The position numbers and the translations under genes are program-made. From assembly GCA_945939115.1 (NCBI GenBank), contig CAMEVC010000007.1, positions 1-64,000 on the forward strand: a stretch of DNA of 64,000 bases, in the 5' to 3' direction. This document shows, one piece after another, positions 1 through 8,265 of the stretch (its first letter is position 1; each line of letters starts with the position of its first letter). Source of the stretch: an uncultured Eubacterium sp. GTDB lineage: Bacteria > Bacillota > Clostridia > Lachnospirales > Lachnospiraceae. The notes under the pieces were generated by a model. The model searched no databases. It saw only the letters and a list, made by a program, of their open reading frames with translations, and had not been told where the DNA came from.

Positions 1-5
1 TAACT

Positions 6-47
6 GCCCCTTATAGGGGCGAGCAAACCACCCGTTTGACGGGTGGT
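6..47. repeat. Two adjacent perfect hairpins at the left edge, possible IS200/IS605-type end
   Basis: Bases 6-10 and 16-20 form a perfect 5-bp stem (GCCCC/GGGGC) with a TTATA loop. Bases 27-35 and 39-47 form a perfect 9-bp stem with a 3-nt loop. No T-tract follows either stem, so a simple terminator is unlikely. Small subterminal hairpins of this type are typical of IS200/IS605 ends and of REP-like elements. No transposase is visible because the window starts here, so the identity is an inference. Confidence 0.45.
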
Positions 48-86
48 CATGATTTACAAGCACAGTAATGAGCGAGGGAGGATGGT

Positions 87-833
87 ATGGAGGCATATAC
101 AGGTTTTGCATATGTTTATGACGAATATATGGATAATATTCCCTATGAGGAGTGGGGTGAGTACATGATGACTCTTCTTAAAGAGAATGGGGTGTCTGGC
201 GGAATGTCGGTTCTTGAGCTGGGGTGTGGAACAGGTACAGTTACAAGAATGCTTTCAAAATCAGGATATGATTGTGTCGGACTTGATATGTCCGAAGATA
301 TGTTATCAATTGCATCAGACAAGACATTTGAAGAAGATTTGCATATTATATATACCTGTCAGGATATGAGGGATTTTGAAGTTCCATATAGTATGGATGC
401 AATGATTAGTATAGGCGATTCTATGAATTACATTACCTGTGTTGATGACCTTGAGAATGTTTTTTCGTGTGTTAGGGAGAATCTCAAGGAGAATGGTGTG
501 TTTATATTTGATTTGAAGACGATACATTTTTTCAGGGATATACTTGCAGATAACACGTATGCCCAGAACAGGGATGATTCCGCATTTATATGGGATAATT
601 ATTATGATGAGGAAGAACGCAATAATGAATATGAGCTGGCTGTTTTCGTAAAGAATGAGGATGGAACTTTTGACAGATTTGAGGAACAGCACTATCAGCA
701 CGGATTTACTATAGAGGAAGTAACTGGTGCAGCACGTAAGGCAGGACTTAATGTTAAGTCTATATATAACGCATTTACTAAGGATGCTCCGGATGACAGT
801 TCGGAGAGATTATATTTTATTATTACAAGATAA
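87..833 (+). CDS. Class I SAM-dependent methyltransferase
   Basis: A 248-residue soluble protein with a Rossmann-type methyltransferase core. The SAM-binding motif I is VLELGCGTGTVT near residues 42-53, followed by an acidic residue after strand 2 (VGLDMSEDML) and a motif resembling ISIGDSMNYI in the middle of the domain. It resembles the small cytoplasmic methyltransferases found in many Firmicutes. The substrate cannot be read from the sequence. A strong GAGGGAGG ribosome-binding site lies 5 nt before the ATG. The gene is followed after 14 nt by hslO, whose ribosome-binding site overlaps this stop codon, so the two are probably co-transcribed. Confidence 0.85.
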   Translation: MEAYTGFAYVYDEYMDNIPYEEWGEYMMTLLKENGVSGGMSVLELGCGTGTVTRMLSKSGYDCVGLDMSEDMLSIASDKTFEEDLHIIYTCQDMRDFEVPYSMDAMISIGDSMNYITCVDDLENVFSCVRENLKENGVFIFDLKTIHFFRDILADNTYAQNRDDSAFIWDNYYDEEERNNEYELAVFVKNEDGTFDRFEEQHYQHGFTIEEVTGAARKAGLNVKSIYNAFTKDAPDDSSERLYFIITR

Positions 834-847
834 GGAGATAAATGTAT

Positions 848-1729
848 ATGAGTAATGATTATATTGTAAGAGCAACGGCGGCTGGCGGACAGGTCAGGGC
901 TTTTGCTGCTACAACTAAAGGGCTTGTTGAGGAGGCAAGGGTAAGACATGAGATGAGTCCGATAGCGACGGTAGCTCTGGGAAGGCTTCTTACCGGAGGA
1001 GCCATGATGGGAGCCATGATGAAGAATAATGCAGATATTCTTACAGTCCAGATAAAAGGAAATGGCCCTATTGGAAGTATGACAGTTACTGCTAATCCAA
1101 AGGGAGAGGTGAAAGGGTTTGTTGGCAATCCGCAGGTTATGCTTCCGCTAAAGGAAGGAAAGTTTGATATTGCCGGAGCAGTCGGAATTGGCGTGTTAAG
1201 TGTTATTAAGGATATCGGCCTTAAGGAGCCTTATGTTGGAGATACAATTCTTATTACAAGTGAAATTGCTGATGATCTGACATATTATTTTGCAAACAGT
1301 GAGCAGGTGCCATCTTCGGTGGGACTGGGAGTTCTTATGAACAGAGACAATACGGTTGAACAGGCAGGAGGATTTATTATACAGCTTATGCCTGGAGCAA
1401 CAGATGAGTTTATAGATAAACTGGAAAAGAGAATTCAGGAGATTAAGTCTGTCACAGCAATGCTTGAGGAGGGCATGACTCCGGAAGAGATTCTTCAGCA
1501 TATTCTGGGAGACATGGATTTGGAGATTCTTGATACTATTCCTGCCGGATTCTACTGCAACTGCTCTGCTGACAGGGTGAGCAAGGCTATTATAAGTGTC
1601 GGAAGGGATGAGATTAAGAAGATGATTGATGACGGGGAGCCGATTGAGGTCAACTGTCATTTCTGCAATTCTAAGTATACATTTACTGTGGATGAGCTGA
1701 AGGAAATGTATGATTGCTGTACAAGATAA
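848..1729 (+). CDS. hslO: Hsp33 redox-regulated holdase chaperone
   Basis: About 293 residues, the usual Hsp33 length. Hsp33 is a cytosolic chaperone that binds unfolding proteins after oxidative stress, when its C-terminal zinc centre is oxidised. The four zinc ligands are all present as a CxC (C237, C239) and a CxxC (C270, C273). The N-terminal domain carries the family pattern of early RAxAxxGxVRAFAA followed by a Met/Gly-rich GGAMMGAMM helix. Two in-frame ATGs exist: at 842, 4 nt from the AAGGAG site, and at 848, 10 nt from it. The later one is preferred because MSNDYIVRA aligns with the family N-terminus, but this is not certain. It sits between a methyltransferase and an aroK-like gene in a tight cluster. 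Confidence 0.95.
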   Translation: MSNDYIVRATAAGGQVRAFAATTKGLVEEARVRHEMSPIATVALGRLLTGGAMMGAMMKNNADILTVQIKGNGPIGSMTVTANPKGEVKGFVGNPQVMLPLKEGKFDIAGAVGIGVLSVIKDIGLKEPYVGDTILITSEIADDLTYYFANSEQVPSSVGLGVLMNRDNTVEQAGGFIIQLMPGATDEFIDKLEKRIQEIKSVTAMLEEGMTPEEILQHILGDMDLEILDTIPAGFYCNCSADRVSKAIISVGRDEIKKMIDDGEPIEVNCHFCNSKYTFTVDELKEMYDCCTR

Positions 1730-1753
1730 TACCGTGAAAGGGTGGTGCGTAAC

Positions 1754-2266
1754 TTGAATAATATAATACTTATAGGAATGCCGGGAAGCGGAAAGAGTAC
1801 TTTGGGAGTTGTTCTTGCCAAGAAGATAGGATATAAGTTTATCGATTCTGATCTTCTTATTCAGGAGAGGGAAGGAATGACACTTGAAAGAATTATTGAG
1901 AAATACGGAGATAAAGGATTTATTCAGGTGGAGAATGATGTAAATTTATCTATTAACCCTGAACATACGGTTATCGCTACAGGGGGTAGTGCTGTTTATG
2001 GCAGGGAGGCAATGGAACATTTTAAGGATATAGGAACAGTTGTATATCTGGAACTTCCTCCTGAGGAGCTGGAGGTGAGATTGGGCAGTCTCAGGGAGAG
2101 AGGGGTTGTGTCTAATGGAAAGACTACTGTTGAGGAAATATATGCTGACAGAGTAGAATTATACAAGAAATATGCTGACATTACTATTAACGAAGAAGGA
2201 AACCAGTTAAGGGATACAGTGGAAAAGCTGTATGATATTATTATCAATAAGGACAGCTATAATTAG
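1754..2266 (+). CDS. aroK: Shikimate kinase-like P-loop kinase
   Basis: A 170-residue P-loop kinase that by homology would phosphorylate shikimate in the chorismate pathway. The Walker A is GMPGSGKST, the acidic pair is DSD, and the substrate glycines are in ATGGSAVY. A C-terminal Arg precedes a YKKYAD segment, as in the family. The family FRxxE motif reads FIQVE here, so the Arg that contacts the shikimate carboxylate is Ile (residue 57). The lid has RGVV instead of RPLL. I chose the TTG at 1754 because it yields MNNIILIGMPG, matching the family start, about 9 nt after AGGGTGG. In-frame GTGs at 1742 and 1745 lie inside or next to that site. A different substrate is possible. Confidence 0.75.
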   Translation: MNNIILIGMPGSGKSTLGVVLAKKIGYKFIDSDLLIQEREGMTLERIIEKYGDKGFIQVENDVNLSINPEHTVIATGGSAVYGREAMEHFKDIGTVVYLELPPEELEVRLGSLRERGVVSNGKTTVEEIYADRVELYKKYADITINEEGNQLRDTVEKLYDIIINKDSYN

Positions 2267-2349
2267 TAATGTACCAGTTGAACTAATATTAATTTTAGGG
2301 TACAATTATCAATACCTTTAAAGATTAAACGACGGTATCAGGAGGAATA

Positions 2350-4032
2350 ATGATGGAGAACGAAGCTCTTTCTAAGAACTTTATTGAGCAGATTATAGAT
2401 AAGGATATTGAGAGTGGCCATTGTAAGAAGGTCATTACAAGATTTCCGCCGGAACCTAACGGATATCTTCATATTGGTCATGCCAAGTCTATATTACTTA
2501 ACTATGGACTTGCCAAGGAGTATGACGGACAGTTTAATATGAGATTTGATGATACGAATCCTACTAAGGAGAAGGTTGAATTCGTTGACTCAATTAAGAG
2601 AGATGTTGAATGGCTTGGAGCAAAGTGGAATGGAGAGGTGCTTTTTGCTTCTGATTATTTTCCACAGATGTATGACGCCGCTGTAAGGCTGATAAAGAAA
2701 GGAAAAGCTTATGTAGATGACCTTTCTGCTGAGGAAATCAGACAATATAGAGGAACACTTACAGAGCCGGGCAAGGAAAGTCCTTATAGAAATCGTTCTG
2801 TTGAGGAGAATCTTCAGCTTTTTGAAGAGATGAAAGAGGGCAGATATGCTGATGGCGAGAAGGTTTTGAGAGCTAAGATTGACATGGCTTCCCCTAATAT
2901 TAACATGAGAGATCCTGTAATATACAGGGTGGCACATATGACACATCACAGAACTAAGGACGAATGGTGTATTTACCCTATGTATGATTTCGCCCATCCT
3001 ATTGAGGATGCAGTTGAGGGGATCACACACTCTATCTGTACACTGGAGTTTGAAGACCACAGACCGCTTTATGACTGGGTTGTGATAGAGACGGGATACA
3101 AGAATTCGCCGGAAGAGAATCCTAAGCAGATTGAATTTGCTAAGCTTTATCTTACTAATGTTGTAACAGGAAAGAGATATATTAAGAAGCTTGTTGAAGA
3201 TGGAGTTGTTGATGGCTGGGATGACCCAAGGCTGGTATCAATTGCTGCATTAAGAAGAAGAGGCTTTACGCCTGAGTCAATCAAGATGTTTGTGGAACTT
3301 GTCGGAGTGACTAAGGCACAGGGGTCTGTTGAATATCCTATGCTTGAATACTGTATAAGAGAGGATTTAAAGCTCAAGGTTAAGAGAATGATGGCAGTAC
3401 TCGATCCGGTTAAATTGATAATTGACAATTATCCTGAAGGACAGGTTGAGTATATGGAGGTTGCCAATAATCAGGAGAATCCTGATATGGGGACGAGAAT
3501 GGTTCCGTTTACTAAGGAACTTTATATTGAGAGAGAAGATTTTATGGAGGAACCGCCTAAGAAGTATTTCAGGCTGTTCCCGGGTAATGAAGTCCGTCTC
3601 ATGAATGCATATTTTGTAACATGCACTGACTATGTTAAGGATGAGAATGGTAAAGTTACAGAGGTGCATTGCACGTATGATCCGCAGACCAGAGGGGGGA
3701 ATTTTACAGAACGCAAGGTTAAGGGTACAATTCACTGGGTATCTGCTACAGAGGGGGCTAAGGCAGAGGTGAGATTATACGAGAATATTGTGGATGAAGA
3801 AAAGGGTGTATATAACGAAGAAGACGGGTCAATGAACATTAATCCTAATTCTAAGACTGTTCTTACAGAATGTTATCTTGAACCGGAGCTTATGAAGGCT
3901 GTGAGTGAAGATAAGTTCCAGTTTGTGAGAAATGGTTATTTCTGTGTTGATAACAGAGACTCTGAACCGGGAAGACCTGTATTTAACAGAATTGTGTCAC
4001 TCAAGAGTTCATTCAAATTACCAACAAACTAG
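2350..4032 (+). CDS. glnS: Glutaminyl-tRNA synthetase
   Basis: A 560-residue class I aminoacyl-tRNA synthetase that charges tRNA-Gln directly. The HIGH signature is in [16 protein letters not shown] near residue 33. The segment [19 protein letters not shown] and the two-barrel anticodon-binding C-terminus are characteristic of GlnRS rather than GluRS. The GGAGG site at 2341-2345 is followed by two adjacent ATGs (2350 and 2353); either may be used. The 83 nt upstream hold no recognisable T-box. Many Firmicutes instead make Gln-tRNA through GatCAB, so a dedicated GlnRS is informative about lineage. Confidence 0.97.
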   Translation: MMENEALSKNFIEQIIDKDIESGHCKKVITRFPPEPNGYLHIGHAKSILLNYGLAKEYDGQFNMRFDDTNPTKEKVEFVDSIKRDVEWLGAKWNGEVLFASDYFPQMYDAAVRLIKKGKAYVDDLSAEEIRQYRGTLTEPGKESPYRNRSVEENLQLFEEMKEGRYADGEKVLRAKIDMASPNINMRDPVIYRVAHMTHHRTKDEWCIYPMYDFAHPIEDAVEGITHSICTLEFEDHRPLYDWVVIETGYKNSPEENPKQIEFAKLYLTNVVTGKRYIKKLVEDGVVDGWDDPRLVSIAALRRRGFTPESIKMFVELVGVTKAQGSVEYPMLEYCIREDLKLKVKRMMAVLDPVKLIIDNYPEGQVEYMEVANNQENPDMGTRMVPFTKELYIEREDFMEEPPKKYFRLFPGNEVRLMNAYFVTCTDYVKDENGKVTEVHCTYDPQTRGGNFTERKVKGTIHWVSATEGAKAEVRLYENIVDEEKGVYNEEDGSMNINPNSKTVLTECYLEPELMKAVSEDKFQFVRNGYFCVDNRDSEPGRPVFNRIVSLKSSFKLPTN

Positions 4033-4045
4033 CGAGGAATTTTAT

Positions 4046-4777
4046 ATGGAAGGTATTGGGCAGAAGACGGAAGTAGATTATATTTTCGATAAAACGGTAA
4101 AATGCGATGTTTGCGGGAGAGAGTTTAAGACTAAGCAGGTGAGAACCGGAAGAGCAAGATTCATTGGCACAGATGATATATTGAAGCCTTTGTATGAGGG
4201 TATTGATACCTGTAAATATGACATAATATTATGCCCTCATTGTGGCTATGCTGCATCCCAGAGGAATTACGGACATCTTACATCTAAGCAGAGGCAGGCT
4301 ATAAGAGAAAATGTTGAGCCAAGATTCAAGGCGAAGGAAGAGGAGACGGAAGTATATTCCTATGAGAGGGCAGTGAAGCGCTGCAAGATGGCTATGCTTA
4401 CCCAGATGGTCGCAGGAGGAAAGATAAGTGAAAGCGCTTATCTGTGTCTTAAACTGGCATGGCTCTACAGGGGTGAGATAGATGAAGCGAAGAAGTATGG
4501 TGTTCCGGGTGAGTATATACAGATGTATGTAAGATACGAGAATGAATATCTTGAGGATGCATACAAAGGATTCGAGCAGGCATTAGCGACAGAATATCCG
4601 CCGATTGCAGGAATGGACGAGATGACCATTAATTATCTGCTTGCAAGTATTGCTGTCAATCTTGGTAAGAATGATGAGGCTAAGAAATATGGTTCTGCTA
4701 TACTGACATCAAGAAATGCCAGTGCCAAGATTAAGAATAAAACGAGAGATGTATTGGAGGCTATTAAGAAGAATTAG
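4046..4777 (+). CDS. DUF2225 family zinc-ribbon and helical repeat protein
   Basis: About 243 residues. The N-terminal third has two Cys pairs, CDVC near residue 20 and CPHCGY near residue 67, which look like one zinc ribbon. The rest is helical with TPR-like character (ALATEYPPI, NYLLASIAVNLGKNDEAKKY). This matches DUF2225, a family common in Clostridia with no established function. The ATG at 4046 follows a GAGGA site by 7 nt and lies 13 nt after the glnS stop. In-frame upstream codons lie inside glnS and lack a ribosome-binding site, so they are not used. Confidence 0.85.
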   Translation: MEGIGQKTEVDYIFDKTVKCDVCGREFKTKQVRTGRARFIGTDDILKPLYEGIDTCKYDIILCPHCGYAASQRNYGHLTSKQRQAIRENVEPRFKAKEEETEVYSYERAVKRCKMAMLTQMVAGGKISESAYLCLKLAWLYRGEIDEAKKYGVPGEYIQMYVRYENEYLEDAYKGFEQALATEYPPIAGMDEMTINYLLASIAVNLGKNDEAKKYGSAILTSRNASAKIKNKTRDVLEAIKKN

Positions 4778-4801
4778 CGCTAAAGGGGCGAAACAATCAT
4801 T

Positions 4802-6799
4802 ATGAACAGAGTTAAAGCTTTTTTTAAAAAGATTTGGACATATGACCTTGTCCATGCGGCAGTATATTCATTTATACTTGAACTTGTTATTGAATGTTTT
4901 AACAGAAGAGGAATAATGGGGCTTGCTTTCCCATTTACGCATCCTATCATATATATTTACAATTCGTTGATTATCATGGCGACAATGACTATTGCGTTGT
5001 TCTTCAGGAGGAGAGTCTTCGTTTATGCCGTTATATCGGTTAGTTGGATAGCGCTTGCATTGACTAATTTTATTATTCTTTCATCCAGAAAGACCCCATT
5101 TACGGCTATGGATTTTTATCTTATTAAAGACGCACTTAAGGTAGCAGGTTTGTATATTAACATTATCCACATTATATTGATTGTTATTCTGGCTGCTGCA
5201 GTAGTAACGGGACTTGTTTTTTTATGGAAAAGAGGTCCGAAGATAGAAATCGCAATTAAAAAATCAAAGTTTTATGCCTATGCTGTTATACAGTTCATGC
5301 TTGTGTTTCTGGCTGCATACGGAATGGCAACAACCCTTTTGCTGAGTAATACGGTCGAGGGGCATTTTGGAAATCTGGCCCAGGCATACAAGCAATATGG
5401 TTTTGTACATTGCTTTGTGAGCAGTGTACTTGACAGAGGTATCAGCAAATCCAACGAATATTCTGAGGAATATATGGGGGCTCTCAAGAAGGATCTTGAT
5501 GATGTGAAACCGCAGGCAAGTGAGAAAACTCCCAATATAATATTTCTACAGTTAGAATCTTTCTTTGACCCGTCTCATATCAAGGGAATAAAGATGTCTG
5601 AGAATCCGCTGCCTAATTATCAGAAGCTGGTGGAGTACTGTTCTTCAGGTTATCTGTCAGTTCCATGCTTTGGAGCAGGAACCTGTAATACCGAGTTCGA
5701 AGTTCAGACAGGTATTAATCTGGATGACTTTGGACCGGGAGAATATCCCTACAGAACAGTTATGAAATCAAAAGTGTGTGAATCGATGGCATATGATTTA
5801 AAGAATCTTGGCTATTCAACTCATGCAATTCACAATAATGACGGTACATTTTATGATAGAAACCTTGTGTTTTCACATCTTGGATATGATACATTTACTT
5901 CGATTGAATACATGGACGGGGTTACAACGACTCCTACTGGTTGGGCAAAGGATGATGTGCTGATAGAAGAAATTGGGAAAGCACTTGATTCAACCACAGG
6001 TACGGATTATGTGTATACAATATCTGTTCAGGGACATGGCGATTATCCGTCTGGCCCGGTGGAGGGATATACTCCCCAGATTAAAGTGACAGATTTTCCT
6101 GTTCCAGAGCAGCAGAATTCTTTTGAATATTTTGTTAACCAGATACATGAGATGGACATTTTTATAGGAGAGCTTATTGAAAGTCTTTCTGAGCGTGATG
6201 AGGAAACGGTTCTCGTGATGTATGGCGATCATCTTCCAACATTTGATGTCACAGATGATATGCTTACCAATGGTGATAAATTCCAGACCCAGTATGTTAT
6301 CTGGAGTAATTTCGAAATGGAAAAGCAGAACAAAAATCTGCAGTCATATCAGTTGTCAGCTTATGTAATGGAGAGACTTGGAATTTCAGAGGGCTACATT
6401 ATGAAATATCATCAGATTAAGAAAGATGCTCCGGAAGAGGAGTATCTTAAGAATCTGAAGATACTTGAGTATGATATTTTGTATGGCAAGAAGGAAATAT
6501 ATGGTGGAGAGACACCTTATACAGCAACTGATCTTAAAATGGGAATAGAGGACATAGAGATTACAGATGTCTATAATTATAATAATACTGTATTTGTTGA
6601 GGGGAATAATTATAATGATTACAGCTGTGTCCTGATTAATGGGAAGGAATATGCCACAGAGAAAATCAGTGACAGATTGTTACGTGTTACCGGGGTAAAG
6701 GTTAAGAAAGATGATATTGTTGTGGTGGCGCAGAAAGGTGAAGATAAAGTTGAACTGAGCAGGGTTTCTTTTACTATTAAGAAACAGTTAAAACAGTAG
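4802..6799 (+). CDS. LtaS-type membrane sulfatase / phosphoglycerol transferase
   Basis: A 665-residue protein with about five N-terminal transmembrane helices (residues 15-190) and an extracellular alkaline-phosphatase/sulfatase domain, the architecture of lipoteichoic acid synthases. The metal-site Glu is in NIIFLQLESF. The likely nucleophile is T294 in GTCNTEFE, equivalent to the Thr of KTSDAEF in staphylococcal LtaS. The C-terminal metal motif is MYGDHLPTF. A roughly 100-residue extension follows the catalytic domain. It could polymerise glycerol phosphate or decorate another surface polymer. Its own start site is only weakly supported (AAGGGGCG, about 12 nt away). Confidence 0.88.
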   Translation: MNRVKAFFKKIWTYDLVHAAVYSFILELVIECFNRRGIMGLAFPFTHPIIYIYNSLIIMATMTIALFFRRRVFVYAVISVSWIALALTNFIILSSRKTPFTAMDFYLIKDALKVAGLYINIIHIILIVILAAAVVTGLVFLWKRGPKIEIAIKKSKFYAYAVIQFMLVFLAAYGMATTLLLSNTVEGHFGNLAQAYKQYGFVHCFVSSVLDRGISKSNEYSEEYMGALKKDLDDVKPQASEKTPNIIFLQLESFFDPSHIKGIKMSENPLPNYQKLVEYCSSGYLSVPCFGAGTCNTEFEVQTGINLDDFGPGEYPYRTVMKSKVCESMAYDLKNLGYSTHAIHNNDGTFYDRNLVFSHLGYDTFTSIEYMDGVTTTPTGWAKDDVLIEEIGKALDSTTGTDYVYTISVQGHGDYPSGPVEGYTPQIKVTDFPVPEQQNSFEYFVNQIHEMDIFIGELIESLSERDEETVLVMYGDHLPTFDVTDDMLTNGDKFQTQYVIWSNFEMEKQNKNLQSYQLSAYVMERLGISEGYIMKYHQIKKDAPEEEYLKNLKILEYDILYGKKEIYGGETPYTATDLKMGIEDIEITDVYNYNNTVFVEGNNYNDYSCVLINGKEYATEKISDRLLRVTGVKVKKDDIVVVAQKGEDKVELSRVSFTIKKQLKQ

Positions 6800-6818
6800 T
6801 AAATAATCCTATCTTTCA

Positions 6819-6847
6819 TTGACAGGAAATGCCTTAAATGTTAATAT
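6819..6847 (+). promoter_or_regulatory. Sigma-A promoter of the cold-shock gene
   Basis: TTGACA at 6819-6824, a 17-nt spacer, and TAATAT at 6842-6847. The start codon at 6891 gives a leader of about 35-40 nt. The leader holds a small GGTG-TTTT-CACC hairpin followed by eight T residues just before GGAGG. Confidence 0.8.
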
Positions 6848-6890
6848 TAGTAAGGTGTTTTCACCAAGATTTTTTTTGGAGGTACTTGAA

Positions 6891-7088
6891 ATGAAGGGTA
6901 CAGTTAAGTGGTTCAACAACCAGAAGGGTTACGGCTTTATCAGTGATGAGTCAGGAAAGGATGTATTCGTACATTATTCTGGACTTAACATGGAAGGCTT
7001 CAAGTCTTTAGAGGAAGGCGCTCAGGTTGAGTTTGATGTAACAGAAGGCGCTAAGGGTCCTCAGGCTACTAACGTAACAAAATTATAA
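6891..7088 (+). CDS. Cold-shock protein, CspA/CspB family
   Basis: A 65-residue single OB-fold RNA chaperone. RNP1 is KGYGFI and RNP2 is VFVHYS, both intact, and the N-terminus [13 protein letters not shown] is standard. Csp proteins melt RNA secondary structure and aid translation at low temperature and during growth transitions. The ATG at 6891 follows GGAGG by 8 nt; a longer in-frame reading that would start at 6819 runs through the promoter and is not real. The gene has its own promoter and terminator, so it is monocistronic. Confidence 0.95.
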   Translation: MKGTVKWFNNQKGYGFISDESGKDVFVHYSGLNMEGFKSLEEGAQVEFDVTEGAKGPQATNVTKL

Positions 7089-7159
7089 TCGGTTGTTTAC
7101 AGTGTGCCTTTTTTATATTATATATAGAAAGATATATTGTTACACAATAGGATTATGAG

Positions 7160-7192
7160 GGCGGTCACAATCAGGATTGGACCGCCTTTTTT
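7160..7192 (+). terminator. Rho-independent terminator of the cold-shock gene
   Basis: GGCGGTC at 7160-7166 pairs with GACCGCC at 7180-7186, followed by six T residues. Confidence 0.9.
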
Positions 7193-7372
7193 GCGCGAGT
7201 AACGATGAGTGTGATATAATGAGCGTTAGCGAGCTGGAGCAAGCGTAGCTTGTTCATAGCGAGCGGCGAATGGCGATTACGATAGATTTCGAAGAAATCG
7301 TCAAGCACGAAGTGCGAATCGTGATATAATATAAAGGCACGTCATGCTTGCATGATGGGGGCTTTATATTAT
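7193..7372. repeat. Dense inverted-repeat intergenic element with two TGATATAAT boxes
   Basis: This non-coding stretch is a run of short palindromes: GAGCAAGC/GCTTGTTC around 7238-7253, GATTTC/GAAATC around 7286-7300 and GCAC/GTGC around 7305-7315. An 11-bp perfect stem joins 7326-7336 with 7362-7372 and encloses a smaller TCATG/CATGA stem. The 10-mer GTGATATAAT occurs at 7211 and again at 7321, exactly 110 nt apart. Both copies contain an extended -10 box (TGnTATAAT). The remaining bases up to the ATG at 7417 hold only a GGAGG site. It looks like a dispersed intergenic repeat unit and may carry the promoter of the next operon. Confidence 0.55.
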
Positions 7373-7416
7373 GGCACACGAGGAGCACCGCGACAGAATA
7401 AAGCTTTGGAGGATTT

Positions 7417-8265
7417 ATGGAGAATTTAAATATTAACTTTGACCAGACTATAAGTGCGTCAACAATAAATATGATTACTGCAGGAGCGATACTTGTTTTG
7501 TCTGTTCTGATAGTATTGATTATCGTTGTAATAAAGAGATGGCATGGAAGATTTATTCCGATGGCTCTGGGATTACTTGCTTATATAGTGTTTGGATTTA
7601 TGTTTTCCCAGCTTATTATGAGTATACTTGCGCTTGTTCCTAATATAGACCAGACATTCCAGTATAATATGAATGCTTATATTGTTATTTATAATATTTT
7701 ACTGGCGGTTGGCTTTGGCATTGCAAGATGGTTTGCAACAAGGATAATGGCTGGGAGATACGACCGGGAGGGTGATGTTATCCTCGCAGGAACAGGTCTG
7801 GCAGTTGGTGATGCTGTTATGACATATGGATTATCGATATTGTCATTTTATGTGTATGCGCAGGCAATATCATCAAATGGTCTTCAGAAGGTAATTGAAG
7901 ATATGCTTGCAAGCGGAATATCAGAGGAGAATGTGCTTACAGAATACACAGCCAATATTTCACAGTTGTTTAACTCTCCGGAGGCAATGTGGTTGCTGAT
8001 GGGAGTGTCAGCTGTGCTTGATATAGCACTTAACATAATGCTGTTCATGGTTGTTTATGGAATTACAAGACAGCAGGTTAATTACATGTATGCATATTAT
8101 GCGGTTATTCTGCAGTTTGTGACTAATATAATCTTCCAGTTATACGATGCATTTTCACTTACGAGTATAATAGTGTTGTTTTCAATTAAGCTTGTTATTG
8201 TGGCTGCTGCGGCATTCTTTATCAAGCAATTTGTTATGAAGGGGATAACATATTCAAATGACTGA
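7417..8265 (+). CDS. Multi-pass membrane protein, possibly YhfC-like
   Basis: A 282-residue protein with about seven hydrophobic segments, at roughly residues 17-40, 48-72, 87-105, 122-148, 188-212, 222-240 and 245-265. The helix order and length recall the YhfC family of putative membrane peptidases, but I see no convincing metal-binding motif, so the family call is tentative. Its last 8 nt overlap the start of the P-type ATPase gene. This implies translational coupling and suggests a partner role in the membrane. The start follows TTGGAGGA by 5 nt. Confidence 0.7.
   Translation: MENLNINFDQTISASTINMITAGAILVLSVLIVLIIVVIKRWHGRFIPMALGLLAYIVFGFMFSQLIMSILALVPNIDQTFQYNMNAYIVIYNILLAVGFGIARWFATRIMAGRYDREGDVILAGTGLAVGDAVMTYGLSILSFYVYAQAISSNGLQKVIEDMLASGISEENVLTEYTANISQLFNSPEAMWLLMGVSAVLDIALNIMLFMVVYGITRQQVNYMYAYYAVILQFVTNIIFQLYDAFSLTSIIVLFSIKLVIVAAAAFFIKQFVMKGITYSND

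Noticed and set aside
2267-2349. T-box leader before glnS (and likewise before argS and hisS)
   Set aside because: The gaps are too short or lack the conserved T-box sequence and specifier stem.
7193-7372. A tRNA or other structured housekeeping RNA in the palindromic stretch
   Set aside because: No cloverleaf, T-loop or CCA-type end could be found; the short hairpins look like a repeat element.
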